In this document: positions 8,617-17,661 of the stretch, piece by piece
Layout: every line of letters begins with the position of its first letter
How positions within the stretch are numbered: position 1 is the stretch's first letter
NCBI GenBank assembly: GCA_028690155.1
Contig: JAQVBU010000002.1
Coordinates: forward strand, 147,282 to 211,281
DNA length: 64,000 nt
Source: Alphaproteobacteria bacterium
GTDB lineage: Bacteria > Pseudomonadota > Alphaproteobacteria > UBA9219
Direction of reading: 5' to 3'
Position numbers and translations under genes: made by a program
The notes under the pieces: generated by a model
Databases searched by the model: none
Told to the model about the DNA's origin: nothing
What the model saw: the letters and a program-made list of their open reading frames with translations, nothing else

Positions 8617-8883
8617 ATGACAACACTATCGCACAATACGGAACGCACCGTTTTCTGGGGATTTGAAGGGACCTGGTTCGGATGGGGGGCTTTGGCGGGA
8701 CTTTATGCGAATCTTCTCTGCGGTCTTGACGTTTTGAACGGCTCAGCTCCCTTGGCGTCTCTTCTTTTCTCAGCGGCAGCCGGTGGCATCACAGGGATGG
8801 GGGCCGCCTATCCCGTAGCAAAAAGAGTCGCAACGATAACGCGAAAAGGCCTGCCCCTCCTTGTACCAGAGCCTAAAAGTTGA
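8617..8883 (+). CDS. Small predicted membrane protein, 88 aa
   Basis: Unknown function. A good ribosome-binding site (AAAGGAGA) precedes the ATG. Two hydrophobic segments are visible, roughly residues 23-42 and 47-68, the second glycine/alanine-rich, suggesting a two-helix inner-membrane protein with a short basic C-terminus. It is divergent from lexA across a region with the LexA box, and upstream of a UbiA-type prenyltransferase gene with an 89-base gap. Being SOS-linked is possible but unproven. Confidence 0.7.
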   Translation: MTTLSHNTERTVFWGFEGTWFGWGALAGLYANLLCGLDVLNGSAPLASLLFSAAAGGITGMGAAYPVAKRVATITRKGLPLLVPEPKS

Positions 8884-8972
8884 CGAACCGGATAAACTGA
8901 AAGCTTGATCTTCAGCGTGCAAACGCGCACTAAGAAAGGAGACGAGCCTCTTCTTCCATCCCCGTTTTCCCC

Positions 8973-9926
8973 ATGTCCGCATCCCGTCGATCCTCTTTTG
9001 CAAAAACTTTAAAAGCGTACATTTCAATCACGCGCCCCGATCATTGGATCAAAAACATTTTTATGATCCCGGGCACGCTTCTTGCCCTTTTGTTGTCCGA
9101 CGATGTCGAATCTTTCCAAACCGAAACCTTTCTCGTCGCCGCCGCCATCCTTTGTCTTCTTTCTTCGGCCAACTATGTCATCAACGAATATCTCGACGCG
9201 CCGACCGACCGTTACCATCCCATGAAGGCAAAACGCGCCGGAGCTCAAGGGCTTTTGCGCTTTCGCTATGTGGCCGTGCTTTATCTTCTTCTGGTCGTCG
9301 TATCGCTGACCGTTGCCGCGCACCTAGGCGTGTTCTTTTTCGCGACGTCCGTCGCCTTTTTGGTCATGGGCGTTTTTTATAATGTCCAACCGTTCCGCAC
9401 CAAAGACCGCGTGTACATGGATGTCCTCAGTGAAGCGATCAACAATCCTTTACGTTTTCTTCTTGGGTGGTTCGTCGTCATCCATCACGCCTTTCCTCCG
9501 TCAAGCATCCTCATCGCCTTCTGGATGGGCGGTGCCTTTCTTATGGCCATCAAACGCTATGCGGAATACCGGCAGATCAACGACCCGGAGCGAATGGCGC
9601 TCTATCGTCGATCCTTCAAATTCTATAACGAGGAAAACCTTTTTCTTTCGTCATTCTTCTACGCGCTCAACGCGGCGTTTTTTTTGGGCGTTTTTCTCAT
9701 CAAGTACCGAATCGAATATATCCTCGCCCTGCCTTTCATTGCGGTTTTGTTCGTCTGGTATCTGAAAATCGCACTCAAAAAAGACTCAGCCGCTCAGGCG
9801 CCTGAAAAACTGTATGGAGAAGGCCCTTACCTTCTCTATCTGCTTCTCGTATGCAGTTTTTTGGGTTTTCTGACGTTTGCGGATCTGCCGTTTCTTCAGG
9901 TCTTGGTCGACCCGGTCATCTACTAA
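8973..9926 (+). CDS. UbiA-family prenyltransferase (decaprenyl-phosphate phosphoribosyltransferase-like)
   Basis: A polytopic membrane enzyme of the UbiA superfamily. The opening ITRPDHWIKNIFMIPG and the Asp-rich motif NEYLDAPTDRYHPMK (NxxxDxxxD) resemble the decaprenyl-phosphate 5-phosphoribosyltransferase branch (Rv3806c-like) rather than UbiA, COX10 or chlorophyll synthase. A second loop has AINNPLRFLLGWFVV. About eight membrane helices are expected in 317 aa. The substrate here is not known; in other bacteria this branch makes phosphoribosyl polyprenyl phosphates. No good Shine-Dalgarno sits right before the ATG. An AAGGAG lies about 35 bases upstream. Confidence 0.8.
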   Translation: MSASRRSSFAKTLKAYISITRPDHWIKNIFMIPGTLLALLLSDDVESFQTETFLVAAAILCLLSSANYVINEYLDAPTDRYHPMKAKRAGAQGLLRFRYVAVLYLLLVVVSLTVAAHLGVFFFATSVAFLVMGVFYNVQPFRTKDRVYMDVLSEAINNPLRFLLGWFVVIHHAFPPSSILIAFWMGGAFLMAIKRYAEYRQINDPERMALYRRSFKFYNEENLFLSSFFYALNAAFFLGVFLIKYRIEYILALPFIAVLFVWYLKIALKKDSAAQAPEKLYGEGPYLLYLLLVCSFLGFLTFADLPFLQVLVDPVIY

Positions 9927-9983
9927 GATCCAGCGCAAGCTGACAACGACGCAAAGGCCGAAAATTTCGGCATGGATTATCCG

Positions 9984-10202
9984 TTATTTATGACGGAACG
10001 TGATGCGCCCTTTGCTGAGATCGTAAGGCGTCATTTCGACGTTGACCTTATCGCCAGTCAACACGCGAATGCGGTTCTTGCGCATTTTTCCCGATGTGTG
10101 TGCCAAAACTTCGTGGCCGTTTTCAAGCGTCACACGAAACATTGCGTTGGGAAGAATTTCGGACACAACGCCCTCAAATTCCATAAGATCTTCTTTAGCC
10201 AT
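9984..10202 (-). CDS. infA: Translation initiation factor IF-1
   Basis: Small OB-fold protein that binds the ribosomal A site during initiation. The sequence [38 protein letters not shown] and [19 protein letters not shown] is characteristic, and the 72-aa length is exact for the family. It is convergent with the prenyltransferase gene and lies downstream of the DUF2948-murA-dcd genes on the same strand with a 91-base gap. Confidence 0.98.
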   Translation of the reverse strand: MAKEDLMEFEGVVSEILPNAMFRVTLENGHEVLAHTSGKMRKNRIRVLTGDKVNVEMTPYDLSKGRITFRHK

Positions 10203-10293
10203 TTTATTGTCAGGGTTAAAAGTTCTTGTTTTGAAAGGAAGGGGTATCAGGAATCAAAGCAAAGGTAAAGGGAGCCGCGTTCCTTCTGGCCAT

Positions 10294-10722
10294 TTAGACC
10301 CCTTTTCCGGTCGAATCGTGACAGGGATGGCACAAAGCAGGCCAAGGCTGCCCAAAATCCTCAAGAACGGCATCCCAAGAGCCCAAATCCAACCTTATCT
10401 GAGCCCCACCGGCAAAGACGAAGGTCAGGCAATCCATTGGCTCCAAAATTATAGCCAAAAGATCAAGCATAGCCTCGCTGTCGCCTAAATCGATTTTATT
10501 GGTATGCGCCGCCAAAACCCCCGTTATGGTTAAAGCACAACAGATGCGCTCGGTGCTGCCGCTGGCCTCGCGACGAAAACGCTGAGCAACAAACATAAAG
10601 GTTCCGGCATCTTTTTCATAAGCGATGTCGCATACAGGGACAATCGAATCCTGCAAGACAGCCGAAACGACTTGGACATCTTCGGCATCCTTGGCGCGCA
10701 ATTTTAGCAACGACGAGCTCAT
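10294..10722 (-). CDS. DUF2948 family protein
   Basis: A conserved alphaproteobacterial protein of unknown function. The motifs [20 protein letters not shown] near the start, FVAQRFRRE and RICCALTI fit DUF2948, which is commonly found next to murA. The start overlaps the murA stop by four bases (ATGA-type overlap), so it is translationally coupled to murA. Length of 142 aa is normal. A link to envelope or histidine metabolism has been suggested only by context; none is claimed here. Confidence 0.85.
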   Translation of the reverse strand: MSSSLLKLRAKDAEDVQVVSAVLQDSIVPVCDIAYEKDAGTFMFVAQRFRREASGSTERICCALTITGVLAAHTNKIDLGDSEAMLDLLAIILEPMDCLTFVFAGGAQIRLDLGSWDAVLEDFGQPWPALCHPCHDSTGKGV

Positions 10723-12002
10723 GCAGCGGCCTTTACACGTTCAATGTCGGCCGAGCAAGCCGCAAGTTTTTCTTCGAGACGCTCATAGCCCCGATCCAAG
10801 TGATACACGCGGTTCAAAACCGTCTCGCCTTCGGCAACCAACCCGGCAAGAACCAGCGACACGGACGCGCGCAAATCGGTCGCCATGACCTGAGCCCCGC
10901 GAAGGCTTGGAACGCCGCGCACGATAGCCGAAGCCTTGTGAACCGAGATGTTGGCTCCCATCCGCTGCAATTCGGGAACATGCATAAAGCGATTTTCAAA
11001 AATGGTTTCGGTAATCATCGAGGCCCCCGACGCTACGGTCATCAAGGCCATCATCTGCGCCTGAAGGTCGGTGGGAAAACCCGGATAAGGCTCGGTCATG
11101 ATATCGACACCGCACAAGGGCCCTACGCGTTCGGCCAAAATGCCGTCAGACGTTTCAGTCAGAACGAAACCGGCTGCCGCCAAAATGTGGGCCACGCTGT
11201 TCAAATGCGCAAGCCGCGCACCGATAAGTTCCAGCGAGCCGCCCGTAATTCCTGCCGCCATGGCAAACGTCCCGGCTTCGATGCGATCCGCAACGACGCG
11301 GTGCGACGCTGCATGAAGCTTGTCCTTGCCCTTGATCCGCAAACGGTCGGAACCGATCCCATCGATTTCGGCCCCCATCGAAACAAGGCAATGCGCCAAA
11401 TCGACAACTTCCGGCTCGCGCGCCGCGTTGATCAAAACGGTCTCGCCCTTAGCCAGGGTCGCCGCCATCATGGCGTTTTCCGTCCCGGTCACCGTGACTA
11501 AAGGAAAAACGACCTCGCCCCCCTGCAATCCTTTCGGGGCACGCGCATGAATATAGCCGTTATCAAGATCGATCACGGCGCCCATGTTGCGCAACGCCAT
11601 AAGATGCAAATCGACAGGTCTCGATCCGATGGCGCAACCGCCGGGCAACGACACCTTGGCCTCGCCCGCCCGCGCCAACAAAGGCCCAAGGACAAGGACG
11701 CTAGCCCGCATTTTACGAACAAGCTCGTAGGGAGCCGTCAGGCTGGACAAACGAGAGGCCGTAAGCTGAACCACCCGACCGGCCTCGCCCGAAGGCGCCG
11801 CGGCCACATCGACCAACACGCCCACCTGTTCGAGAAGACTCAACATCGTCGCGATGTCCGCCAAATACGGCACGTTTGACAACGTCAACGGCGCGTCGGT
11901 CAAAAGACTTGCCGCCAAAAGCGGCAAAGCCGCATTCTTGGCTCCGCTGATAGGAATGCGGCCTTCAAGCCGATGTCCGCCTTTGATTCGGATCTGATCC
12001 AT
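10719..12002 (-). CDS. murA: UDP-N-acetylglucosamine 1-carboxyvinyltransferase MurA
   Basis: First committed step of peptidoglycan synthesis: transfer of enolpyruvate from PEP to UDP-GlcNAc in the cytoplasm. The start [14 protein letters not shown], the [17 protein letters not shown] segment, the catalytic cysteine loop [13 protein letters not shown] and the C-terminal [12 protein letters not shown] are all present. I chose the ATG at 12002, which begins the conserved sequence; the longer frame runs into dcd. It follows dcd by 4 bases and overlaps DUF2948, forming an operon. The active-site Cys suggests normal fosfomycin sensitivity. Confidence 0.97.
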   Translation of the reverse strand: MDQIRIKGGHRLEGRIPISGAKNAALPLLAASLLTDAPLTLSNVPYLADIATMLSLLEQVGVLVDVAAAPSGEAGRVVQLTASRLSSLTAPYELVRKMRASVLVLGPLLARAGEAKVSLPGGCAIGSRPVDLHLMALRNMGAVIDLDNGYIHARAPKGLQGGEVVFPLVTVTGTENAMMAATLAKGETVLINAAREPEVVDLAHCLVSMGAEIDGIGSDRLRIKGKDKLHAASHRVVADRIEAGTFAMAAGITGGSLELIGARLAHLNSVAHILAAAGFVLTETSDGILAERVGPLCGVDIMTEPYPGFPTDLQAQMMALMTVASGASMITETIFENRFMHVPELQRMGANISVHKASAIVRGVPSLRGAQVMATDLRASVSLVLAGLVAEGETVLNRVYHLDRGYERLEEKLAACSADIERVKAAA

Positions 12003-12006
12003 ACGT

Positions 12007-12573
12007 TCAAGCTTTCTTTTCCATAAGGGGCAACGTAACGCCCGTTTGTCGCATATACTTACCGCCGCGATCGGCATACGACGTTTCGCACAGGCTGTCG
12101 GCCTTCAAGAACAAGAACTGGCAAATGCCCTCATTCGCATACACTTTGGCCGGAAGAGGCGTGGTGTTCGAAATTTCAAGCGTTACATGGCCTTCCCATT
12201 CGGGTTCAAGGGGCGTGACGTTCACGATCAGCCCGCAGCGCGCATAGGTGGACTTGCCGAGGCAAATGACCAAAACATCGCGAGGAATTTTGAAATATTC
12301 GACCGTGTGCGCCAAAACGAATGAATTCGGCGGAATAATGCACACGTCCGTTTTGCGCGTCACAAAGCTGTTTTCGGAAAAATTCTTGGGGTCGACGAGC
12401 GCGTTGTCGATGTTGGTAAAAACCTTAAAATCATCGGCGACCCGCGCGTCGTACCCGTACGACGACAGTCCGTAAGAAATGACCCCTTGCCGTTGCAGTT
12501 TTTCCTCGAACGGCACAATCATCTTGTGTTCTTTGGCTGCGGAGCGAATCCAATGATCAGGCATAACGGACAT
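12007..12573 (-). CDS. dcd: dCTP deaminase
   Basis: Deaminates dCTP to dUTP for thymidylate synthesis. The trimeric dUTPase-like fold is recognisable from [72 protein letters not shown] and [10 protein letters not shown]. The start MSVMPDHW at 12573 is the conserved one; the longer frame overlaps the small gene upstream. At 188 aa the length is normal. It lies 3 bases after the small gene and 4 bases before murA. Confidence 0.97.
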   Translation of the reverse strand: MSVMPDHWIRSAAKEHKMIVPFEEKLQRQGVISYGLSSYGYDARVADDFKVFTNIDNALVDPKNFSENSFVTRKTDVCIIPPNSFVLAHTVEYFKIPRDVLVICLGKSTYARCGLIVNVTPLEPEWEGHVTLEISNTTPLPAKVYANEGICQFLFLKADSLCETSYADRGGKYMRQTGVTLPLMEKKA

Positions 12574-12575
12574 AA

Positions 12576-12719
12576 TTATTTTACCTTTGTTTCTTGACGC
12601 ACTTTCTTCCACGAGAGGGTCTGGGCCTTCCGCTTGCGCAGATTGTTGCGCAAGGCAGCCGCCATGCGTTCCTCTCTAGACAGTGCGTCTTTTCCTTTAT
12701 TATCCTTACGCGTATCCAT
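12576..12719 (-). CDS. Small conserved basic protein, 47 aa
   Basis: A short gene beginning [20 protein letters not shown] with AAAAGGG just before the ATG. The central part, [19 protein letters not shown], is a pattern I know from small proteins of alphaproteobacteria encoded near murA or dcd. It is highly charged and likely helical; function is unknown. It is the first gene of the small-protein/dcd/murA/DUF2948 cluster, ending 2 bases before dcd. The much longer frame upstream of this start is not used in my call. Confidence 0.7.
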   Translation of the reverse strand: MDTRKDNKGKDALSREERMAAALRNNLRKRKAQTLSWKKVRQETKVK

Positions 12720-12903
12720 GGCCCTTTTTAGAAGGTTTTCGGGCTCAATGCTAGGGAGAATTTGCCAGCAAAGACAAAGGAATAACCATATTTCTTCGTA
12801 GAAGCATAACAACACTCCCTAAAGGGGCCGAATCTTGCGGCCTTTGGATGGGTATGATAAACACCGAAAGACGCTGGTTTTTTTAACGCATTGAGGAAAA
12901 AAG

Positions 12904-13791
12904 ATGACAAAAGCTCCTATTGTTATTGCTGTTGGAAGCTGGCGCCCGACTGAACAAAACAATTCGACAGAAGAACAACAGCGTTTTACCGCCATTGCCG
13001 AAGCTTTGGGAGCCGCTTTTTATAAAAAAGGCGCCGTGCTGCGCGTTGTGTGGAGTAACGATCATTTTCTCAGCCAATGCTCTCCTCTTCACGACGAATC
13101 GAACTGTATGCGGATCGACTCGCTTGAAAACGGGCTTTTCCACGCTAAGCCCGAAAATGTCCGCTATACCTTCCCCGACACAGCAGACTATCTGGTCATG
13201 AAGGGCTATCTCGAAGCCTCTCAGAACAGTGCGCCGGTCGAGGGCGCGCACGTCGAGCTTTTGATCAGCAATGAAATGTGGTGCGGATCGACAAAGCCAA
13301 AAACCGTTGTATGGCCGCGCGTAGCGGAACACACCATAGCCGGAAAAACGCTTGAGGCCTTTGTGAACGACGGCCAAATCCAGAAGATTAGACTGAACGA
13401 TACCAAAAACGGTCGCGAATATCTCCGCTCGCTGCAGGTCAGCGACCTTGCTCTTCAAAAAGACGTCGCGATCGCCTTTGCGCTGGGTGGCGGAAAGGCC
13501 ACCGAGATCTTCTCGAACATCGCCGACGCCAAGGATATCCTTGTTCCGCTCCCCTATTGCGGAAGCGTCGCAGGAGCACGATTGAAAAGTTACTATGAAG
13601 AAAAGAAAGAAGCATGGGAACGCCTGTCTTTCCTGTTCGGCAAAAACCTTGATACAAACTATGCAGAGCTTTCGACAAAGGACGCTCTGGCCAATCTTGA
13701 GGCTGTTGTCGGTCGGCAGTTCTTCCGCTTTAACCCGCTTTGCCCGGTCAAACGAATTCCCCCAAACAATGGCATTAATCGAGCCCCCTGA
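12904..13791 (+). CDS. Hypothetical protein, Rossmann/SLOG-like features, 295 aa
   Basis: Not assigned to a named family. The ATG has GAGGAAAAAAG in front of it. The N-terminus PIVIAVGSWRPTEQNN looks like a first beta strand with a nucleotide-binding turn. Near residues 195-225 there is FALGGGKATEIFSNIADAKD followed by ILVPLPYCGSVAGA, a glycine-rich loop and a strand-plus-loop that recall SLOG/LOG-type nucleotide-binding folds. The middle part has several cysteines and acidic residues. The gene lies 23 bases before kdsB on the same strand, so may be co-transcribed. The SLOG idea is an inference; a fold prediction would settle it. Confidence 0.6.
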   Translation: MTKAPIVIAVGSWRPTEQNNSTEEQQRFTAIAEALGAAFYKKGAVLRVVWSNDHFLSQCSPLHDESNCMRIDSLENGLFHAKPENVRYTFPDTADYLVMKGYLEASQNSAPVEGAHVELLISNEMWCGSTKPKTVVWPRVAEHTIAGKTLEAFVNDGQIQKIRLNDTKNGREYLRSLQVSDLALQKDVAIAFALGGGKATEIFSNIADAKDILVPLPYCGSVAGARLKSYYEEKKEAWERLSFLFGKNLDTNYAELSTKDALANLEAVVGRQFFRFNPLCPVKRIPPNNGINRAP

Positions 13792-13814
13792 CATAAAAAA
13801 GGAAAACAGCAATC

Positions 13815-14627
13815 ATGCGTACCGCCATCGTCATTCCCGCCCGTTACGGATCGACCCGGCTTCCGGGGAAACCTTTGGCCATGATTGCAGGCAAGACGAT
13901 GCTGCAAAGGGTCGTCGCTCTGGCGCAGACGGCGGCCAAAGACGATCCGAACGTGACCATTCTGGTTGCCACCGACGACGAACGGATTGAGGCACACGCA
14001 AAAGAAATCGGCGTCAACGTCATCATGACCCCTGTTTCGTGCCCGACCGGCACGGACCGTGCGCAGGCTGCTGTGGCCTCGTTGGAAACAAAGCCTGACT
14101 TTATCTTGAACCTGCAAGGCGATGCACCTCTCACGCCGCCCGACTTCATCCGCGCGATGATCGACTCTTTCGCCAAAGAGCCTGCGGATCTCGTGACTCC
14201 GGTGACGCGGCTAAGTTGGGAGCAACTTGATAGATTGCGTGAAGAAAAGAAGCTAACCCCTTTTAGCGGAACGACTGTTTCCTTCGACCAAATAACGGGG
14301 CGCGCGCATTGGTTTTCGAAAAACATCATCCCCGCGGTCCGCAAAGAAAAAGACCTTCGCGCACAGAGCCCGATGTCGCCCGTCTGGCGGCACATCGGCC
14401 TTTACGGGTACAGCCGCGCCATGCTGGAAACGTTTCCGTCCCTTCCCGAAGGAACATACGAGAAGCTGGAGGGACTTGAACAACTGCGCGTTCTCGAGCA
14501 TGACTTTAAGATAAAATGCGTCCCCGTCGATTACGCAGGCCGCGCGAACATGTCGGGCATCGACAGCCCCGAAGATATCGCACGCGCCGAAGCCCTGATC
14601 GCCCAACACGGAGAACTCGCCCCATGA
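13815..14627 (+). CDS. kdsB: 3-deoxy-manno-octulosonate cytidylyltransferase
   Basis: Activates Kdo with CTP to CMP-Kdo, a cytoplasmic step of lipid A-core synthesis, implying LPS. Motifs are IPARYGSTRLPGKPLAMI at the start, VATDDERI, CPTGTDRAQAA (replacing the usual SGTDR with TGTDR), LQGDAPL and WRHIGLYGYSRAML near the C-terminus. Length 270 aa is slightly above the usual 250. It overlaps the following phosphatase gene by an ATGA junction, so the two are translationally coupled. Confidence 0.93.
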   Translation: MRTAIVIPARYGSTRLPGKPLAMIAGKTMLQRVVALAQTAAKDDPNVTILVATDDERIEAHAKEIGVNVIMTPVSCPTGTDRAQAAVASLETKPDFILNLQGDAPLTPPDFIRAMIDSFAKEPADLVTPVTRLSWEQLDRLREEKKLTPFSGTTVSFDQITGRAHWFSKNIIPAVRKEKDLRAQSPMSPVWRHIGLYGYSRAMLETFPSLPEGTYEKLEGLEQLRVLEHDFKIKCVPVDYAGRANMSGIDSPEDIARAEALIAQHGELAP

Positions 14628-15253
14628 GCACCACGCTTCTGATCGCCCGCCACGGCAACACCTTTTCTCCCGGCGACGTCGTTAGGCGCGTCGGCGTTCG
14701 CACGGACATTCCTCTGGCCCCCAAAGGCAAGGCTCAAGGCGCGGCGCTTGGGCTTTACCTGAAAGAAAAGAACCTGATTCCGGATGTCGTTTTTGCCTCG
14801 ACGCTGAAACGCACGCAGGAAACGGCCGAAGAGGCGCTGAAAGCCATGGGCGCGGCGCATCCGATCAACATCGACCCCCTGTTCAACGAAGTCGATTACG
14901 GTTCAGACGAAAACCGACCCGAAGAAGAGGTTCTGGCGCGGATCGGCGCCGATGCCTTGAAAGCTTGGGACGAAAAGGCCATCGTGCCGCCCGGTTGGTG
15001 CGTAGACGTTCACGGCATTATTCACGGTTGGGCCGCCTTTGCCGACAATATCATCCATAATTACGTGGATAAAAAGATCCTCGTCGTTACCAGCAACGGC
15101 ATCGCCCGGTTTGCCCCCTCTTTAGCGGAAGGCATGGAGGCCTTTGCCCAACAACATAGTCTCAAGCTTTCAACAGGCGCTTTCGGCATCCTGACCTACG
15201 ATAACGCTTGGCGCATCAAAGATTGGAACGTCAAACCGCCCCTTAAGGCCTGA
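14624..15253 (+). CDS. Histidine phosphatase family protein (phosphoglycerate-mutase-like)
   Basis: A histidine-phosphatase superfamily member. The N-terminal LLIARHGNTF carries the phospho-accepting His and the RHG motif; FASTLKRTQETAEEAL provides the second conserved Arg; a later NEVDYG and the late catalytic region around VVTSNGIARFAP are present. The start overlaps the kdsB stop (ATGA). Coupling to kdsB suggests a role in sugar-phosphate metabolism of the envelope, but the substrate is unknown. The usual second catalytic His appears to be replaced, in VTSNG, compared with the more common VSHG, which weakens a call of normal phosphatase activity. Confidence 0.85.
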   Translation: MSTTLLIARHGNTFSPGDVVRRVGVRTDIPLAPKGKAQGAALGLYLKEKNLIPDVVFASTLKRTQETAEEALKAMGAAHPINIDPLFNEVDYGSDENRPEEEVLARIGADALKAWDEKAIVPPGWCVDVHGIIHGWAAFADNIIHNYVDKKILVVTSNGIARFAPSLAEGMEAFAQQHSLKLSTGAFGILTYDNAWRIKDWNVKPPLKA

Positions 15254-15289
15254 GCCAAAAGGCGTGATCCGTTACTTTAAGATTGTCCG

Positions 15290-16369
15290 CTAAGCCCTTA
15301 AAGAATTTTGACTTTCGTCCGACTGAATAACGACGAGCGGTTGAGCCGAAAGGGTTTTCTCCGTGTGAATATCGTTGGCCGCCTCGCGTTCATAAGGAAC
15401 GGATTCCAGAACCCCGCGCCCACCCGTCACGACCACCTCGATTAGCTTGCCCGTCGGCGTAAAGCAGCCACAAACCAAAGGTCCGCCCCGTCCGCAACCG
15501 CCGTCCAGCGTCACAGCTGGGCTGTCCAAATCGGCACCGCCATTAACGGAATCAAAGCCGCGCACCACCCTGTTGTACACGGTCAACGCGCGTCCCTTGA
15601 CGCAGAAAGGCGCAGCGCTCCACCACAGGGCATCGCCCTGATCCTCCAAAGAGCGGGCCGGATCGAAGTTGGCCGGAACAAAAAGCACACGCTTCGGATC
15701 AATACCTGACGAAGCAAAGGCCGCACGGCGCATGGTGAACATCAGCTTTTCATGGCCAAGCTCTTGTCTCTGCAAGGAGCGAAGCTGGTTCGTCCACCTT
15801 GTAATGGCCAGAGCACCGGACCGCGCGACGGAACGCGTATCCATCACGCTGATGCCGTAAAGGCGCAGATAAGCCTCAACGCCTGAAGCGAGAAGTTTTT
15901 CCAAAGTCTGATGCGGCAAAGGAGCAAACTGCAACCGCAACACACGCTGCCAAGCTTCCTCGGCCGGGCCGCGAAGATAGACGATATCGGAAGGCTCGAC
16001 CCCCGTCTTGCACAACAACGCGGCACGGAATAGAAGAAGTTCCTCCATCACCGCAGCGTTGGTTCGGGATTCGACGCCCAAATAATTACCGAGATAGACC
16101 AAACGATCGCGCACAGAAAACCGCGTGGCAATATGGTCGTGGAGCGTAACAAGGCGATCGACATCGCCATGGATGGCAGCAACCGCCCAGATACGGCGCG
16201 GCGTGCCGAGTTCGGCAAACTTCTCGTTCACAGCCTTAATCCCCGCGAGAAACAACCCTCGGATAAGAACACACGAATCATGGGCGGCGCAACGATTCGA
16301 TTGGCCAAACAAAAAAGATGGGGCGTCAAGAAACCATTGCGCTATCGCAACGAAACAAGACGACGACAC
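15290..16369 (-). CDS. Degenerate metallophosphoesterase-fold protein
   Basis: The region around residues 60-140 aligns by eye with Ser/Thr phosphatase-like or diadenosine-tetraphosphatase-like enzymes: IWAVAAIHGDVDRL matches GDIHG, LVYLGNYLGVES matches GDYVDRG, and VYLRGPAEEAW matches RGNHE. At every one of these metal-binding positions the key residues are altered (GD to AA, GD to GN, GNHE to GPAEE), so metal-dependent hydrolysis is unlikely. The protein is otherwise long and intact (359 aa), with a C-terminal GGCGRGGPLVCGC segment where active relatives have their IDTGAvyGG motif. The start overlaps dapL by 28 bases; a GTG near codon 34 is an alternative. It is the second gene of a dapL transcript. 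Confidence 0.65.
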   Translation of the reverse strand: MSSSCFVAIAQWFLDAPSFLFGQSNRCAAHDSCVLIRGLFLAGIKAVNEKFAELGTPRRIWAVAAIHGDVDRLVTLHDHIATRFSVRDRLVYLGNYLGVESRTNAAVMEELLLFRAALLCKTGVEPSDIVYLRGPAEEAWQRVLRLQFAPLPHQTLEKLLASGVEAYLRLYGISVMDTRSVARSGALAITRWTNQLRSLQRQELGHEKLMFTMRRAAFASSGIDPKRVLFVPANFDPARSLEDQGDALWWSAAPFCVKGRALTVYNRVVRGFDSVNGGADLDSPAVTLDGGCGRGGPLVCGCFTPTGKLIEVVVTGGRGVLESVPYEREAANDIHTEKTLSAQPLVVIQSDESQNSLRA

Positions 16370-17547
16370 GCCTCTTCGACAGACGCACGCGCGTTGAAAG
16401 AAGAGATACGAAAGAAGCCTTCACCCTGCGAACCAAATCCAACGCCGGGCGTAACGACAATCTGCGCGTCTTCAAGCAGATGCGAAAACATGTCCCAGCT
16501 TGACCTCCCGTCAGGAACACGAACCCACAAATAAGGCGCGTCGACGCCGCCGGAAAAGGGCCATCCAAGCGATGTCAGCGCTTGAGCGAAAAGCCGCGCG
16601 TTCTCCATATAAAAGGAGGTCAAAACCGTAACCTGTGCCTGGCCCTCGGAAGAATAAAGGGCCTCGGCCGCGCGCTGGACGGGATAGGATACGCCGTTGA
16701 ACTTCGTGGACTGCCGCCGCTTCCACAGCGCATGGAAAGGATAGACCTTTCCGTCGCTCGTCTTGCCCATAACCGTCTTGGGAACAACGGTAAAGCCGCA
16801 ACGGACGCCGGTGAATCCGCCGTTTTTGGAAAAGCTGTGCATTTCGATCGCGCACGACTCCGCGCCGGGAATTTCGTAAATCGAATGTGGGATGCCGGGC
16901 GAACGAATGAACGCTTCATACGCGCCGTCAAAAAGAATGACGGCGTTGTGCCGCCGCGCGTAAGCCACCCAAGCCTCAAGCTGCGGTCGCGAGGCAACGG
17001 CACCTGTGGGGTTATTGGGAAAGCACAGGTAGATCAAGTCGGCGGGACAATCCGGCGGCATCGGCACAAAACCGTTTTCGCGAGTCCCTTCCAAAAAGAA
17101 AACCTCACCACGCCCGGCCATAACGTTTGTATCCACATAAACGGGATACACGGGATTGGGAATGGCGATGCGGTTTCCCGACCCAACGATGTCGAGAAAA
17201 TTGGCGCAGTCGCATTTGCTGCCGTCCGAAACGAAAATCTCGTCGTCGTCGATCGACAGTCCCCGCGCGCGATAGTCGTTTTCGGCAATGGCGTGACGCA
17301 AAAAATCGTACCCGGATTCGGGCCCATAGCCGCGAAAGGTCTCACGCGCCGCCATTTCGTCCGCGGCTTTGTGCAGCGCCGCCACGGCGGCTTGAGGCAG
17401 AGGCTCGGTCACATCGCCGATTCCGCAGCGAATGAGATGGCGCGCCTTATCCGGATTTGCGGCACGGTAAGCCTCAACCCTCTTGGCAATTTCGGCAAAA
17501 AGGTAATTTTCGGAAAGTTTCAGGAAGTTTTCGTTGATAAAAGCCAT
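16342..17547 (-). CDS. dapL: LL-diaminopimelate aminotransferase
   Basis: A PLP enzyme that converts tetrahydrodipicolinate directly to LL-diaminopimelate, bypassing the acylated DapD/DapC/DapE route, and so supplies lysine and peptidoglycan. DapL-type features are NENFLKLSENYLFAEIAKR at the start, IRCGIGDVTEPLP, YGPESGYDFLRHAI, SDGSKCDCANF, FPNNPTGAV, and the PLP lysine K241 in EMHSFSKNGGFTGVRCG. The 401-aa length fits. It is followed, overlapping by 28 bases, by the altered phosphatase gene, and is divergent from rnpB. General class I/II aminotransferase is the only serious alternative, but the SDGSKCD motif argues for DapL. Confidence 0.92.
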   Translation of the reverse strand: MAFINENFLKLSENYLFAEIAKRVEAYRAANPDKARHLIRCGIGDVTEPLPQAAVAALHKAADEMAARETFRGYGPESGYDFLRHAIAENDYRARGLSIDDDEIFVSDGSKCDCANFLDIVGSGNRIAIPNPVYPVYVDTNVMAGRGEVFFLEGTRENGFVPMPPDCPADLIYLCFPNNPTGAVASRPQLEAWVAYARRHNAVILFDGAYEAFIRSPGIPHSIYEIPGAESCAIEMHSFSKNGGFTGVRCGFTVVPKTVMGKTSDGKVYPFHALWKRRQSTKFNGVSYPVQRAAEALYSSEGQAQVTVLTSFYMENARLFAQALTSLGWPFSGGVDAPYLWVRVPDGRSSWDMFSHLLEDAQIVVTPGVGFGSQGEGFFRISSFNARASVEEACRRLVSLR

Positions 17548-17661
17548 GACAAGATCCTCTCTCCCACAAACGACAGGATCAGATTAGCAGCCCAAAGCCG
17601 CCCGGAACAAGGACTGGGAAAGGCATTGAAACAAAGAGCCTGTCCGTGGTAGTTTTTCAAG

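Noticed and set aside
10800..11501. 233-residue frame on the plus strand
   Set aside because: Antisense to murA; shadow composition.
12883..13812. 309-residue frame on the minus strand
   Set aside because: It lies antisense to the orphan gene at 12904-13791, which has a clear ribosome-binding site and a good protein pattern; the antisense frame has none.
16582..17652. 356-residue frame on the plus strand
   Set aside because: Antisense to dapL, whose motifs are clear; its basic, low-complexity composition is typical of a shadow frame.
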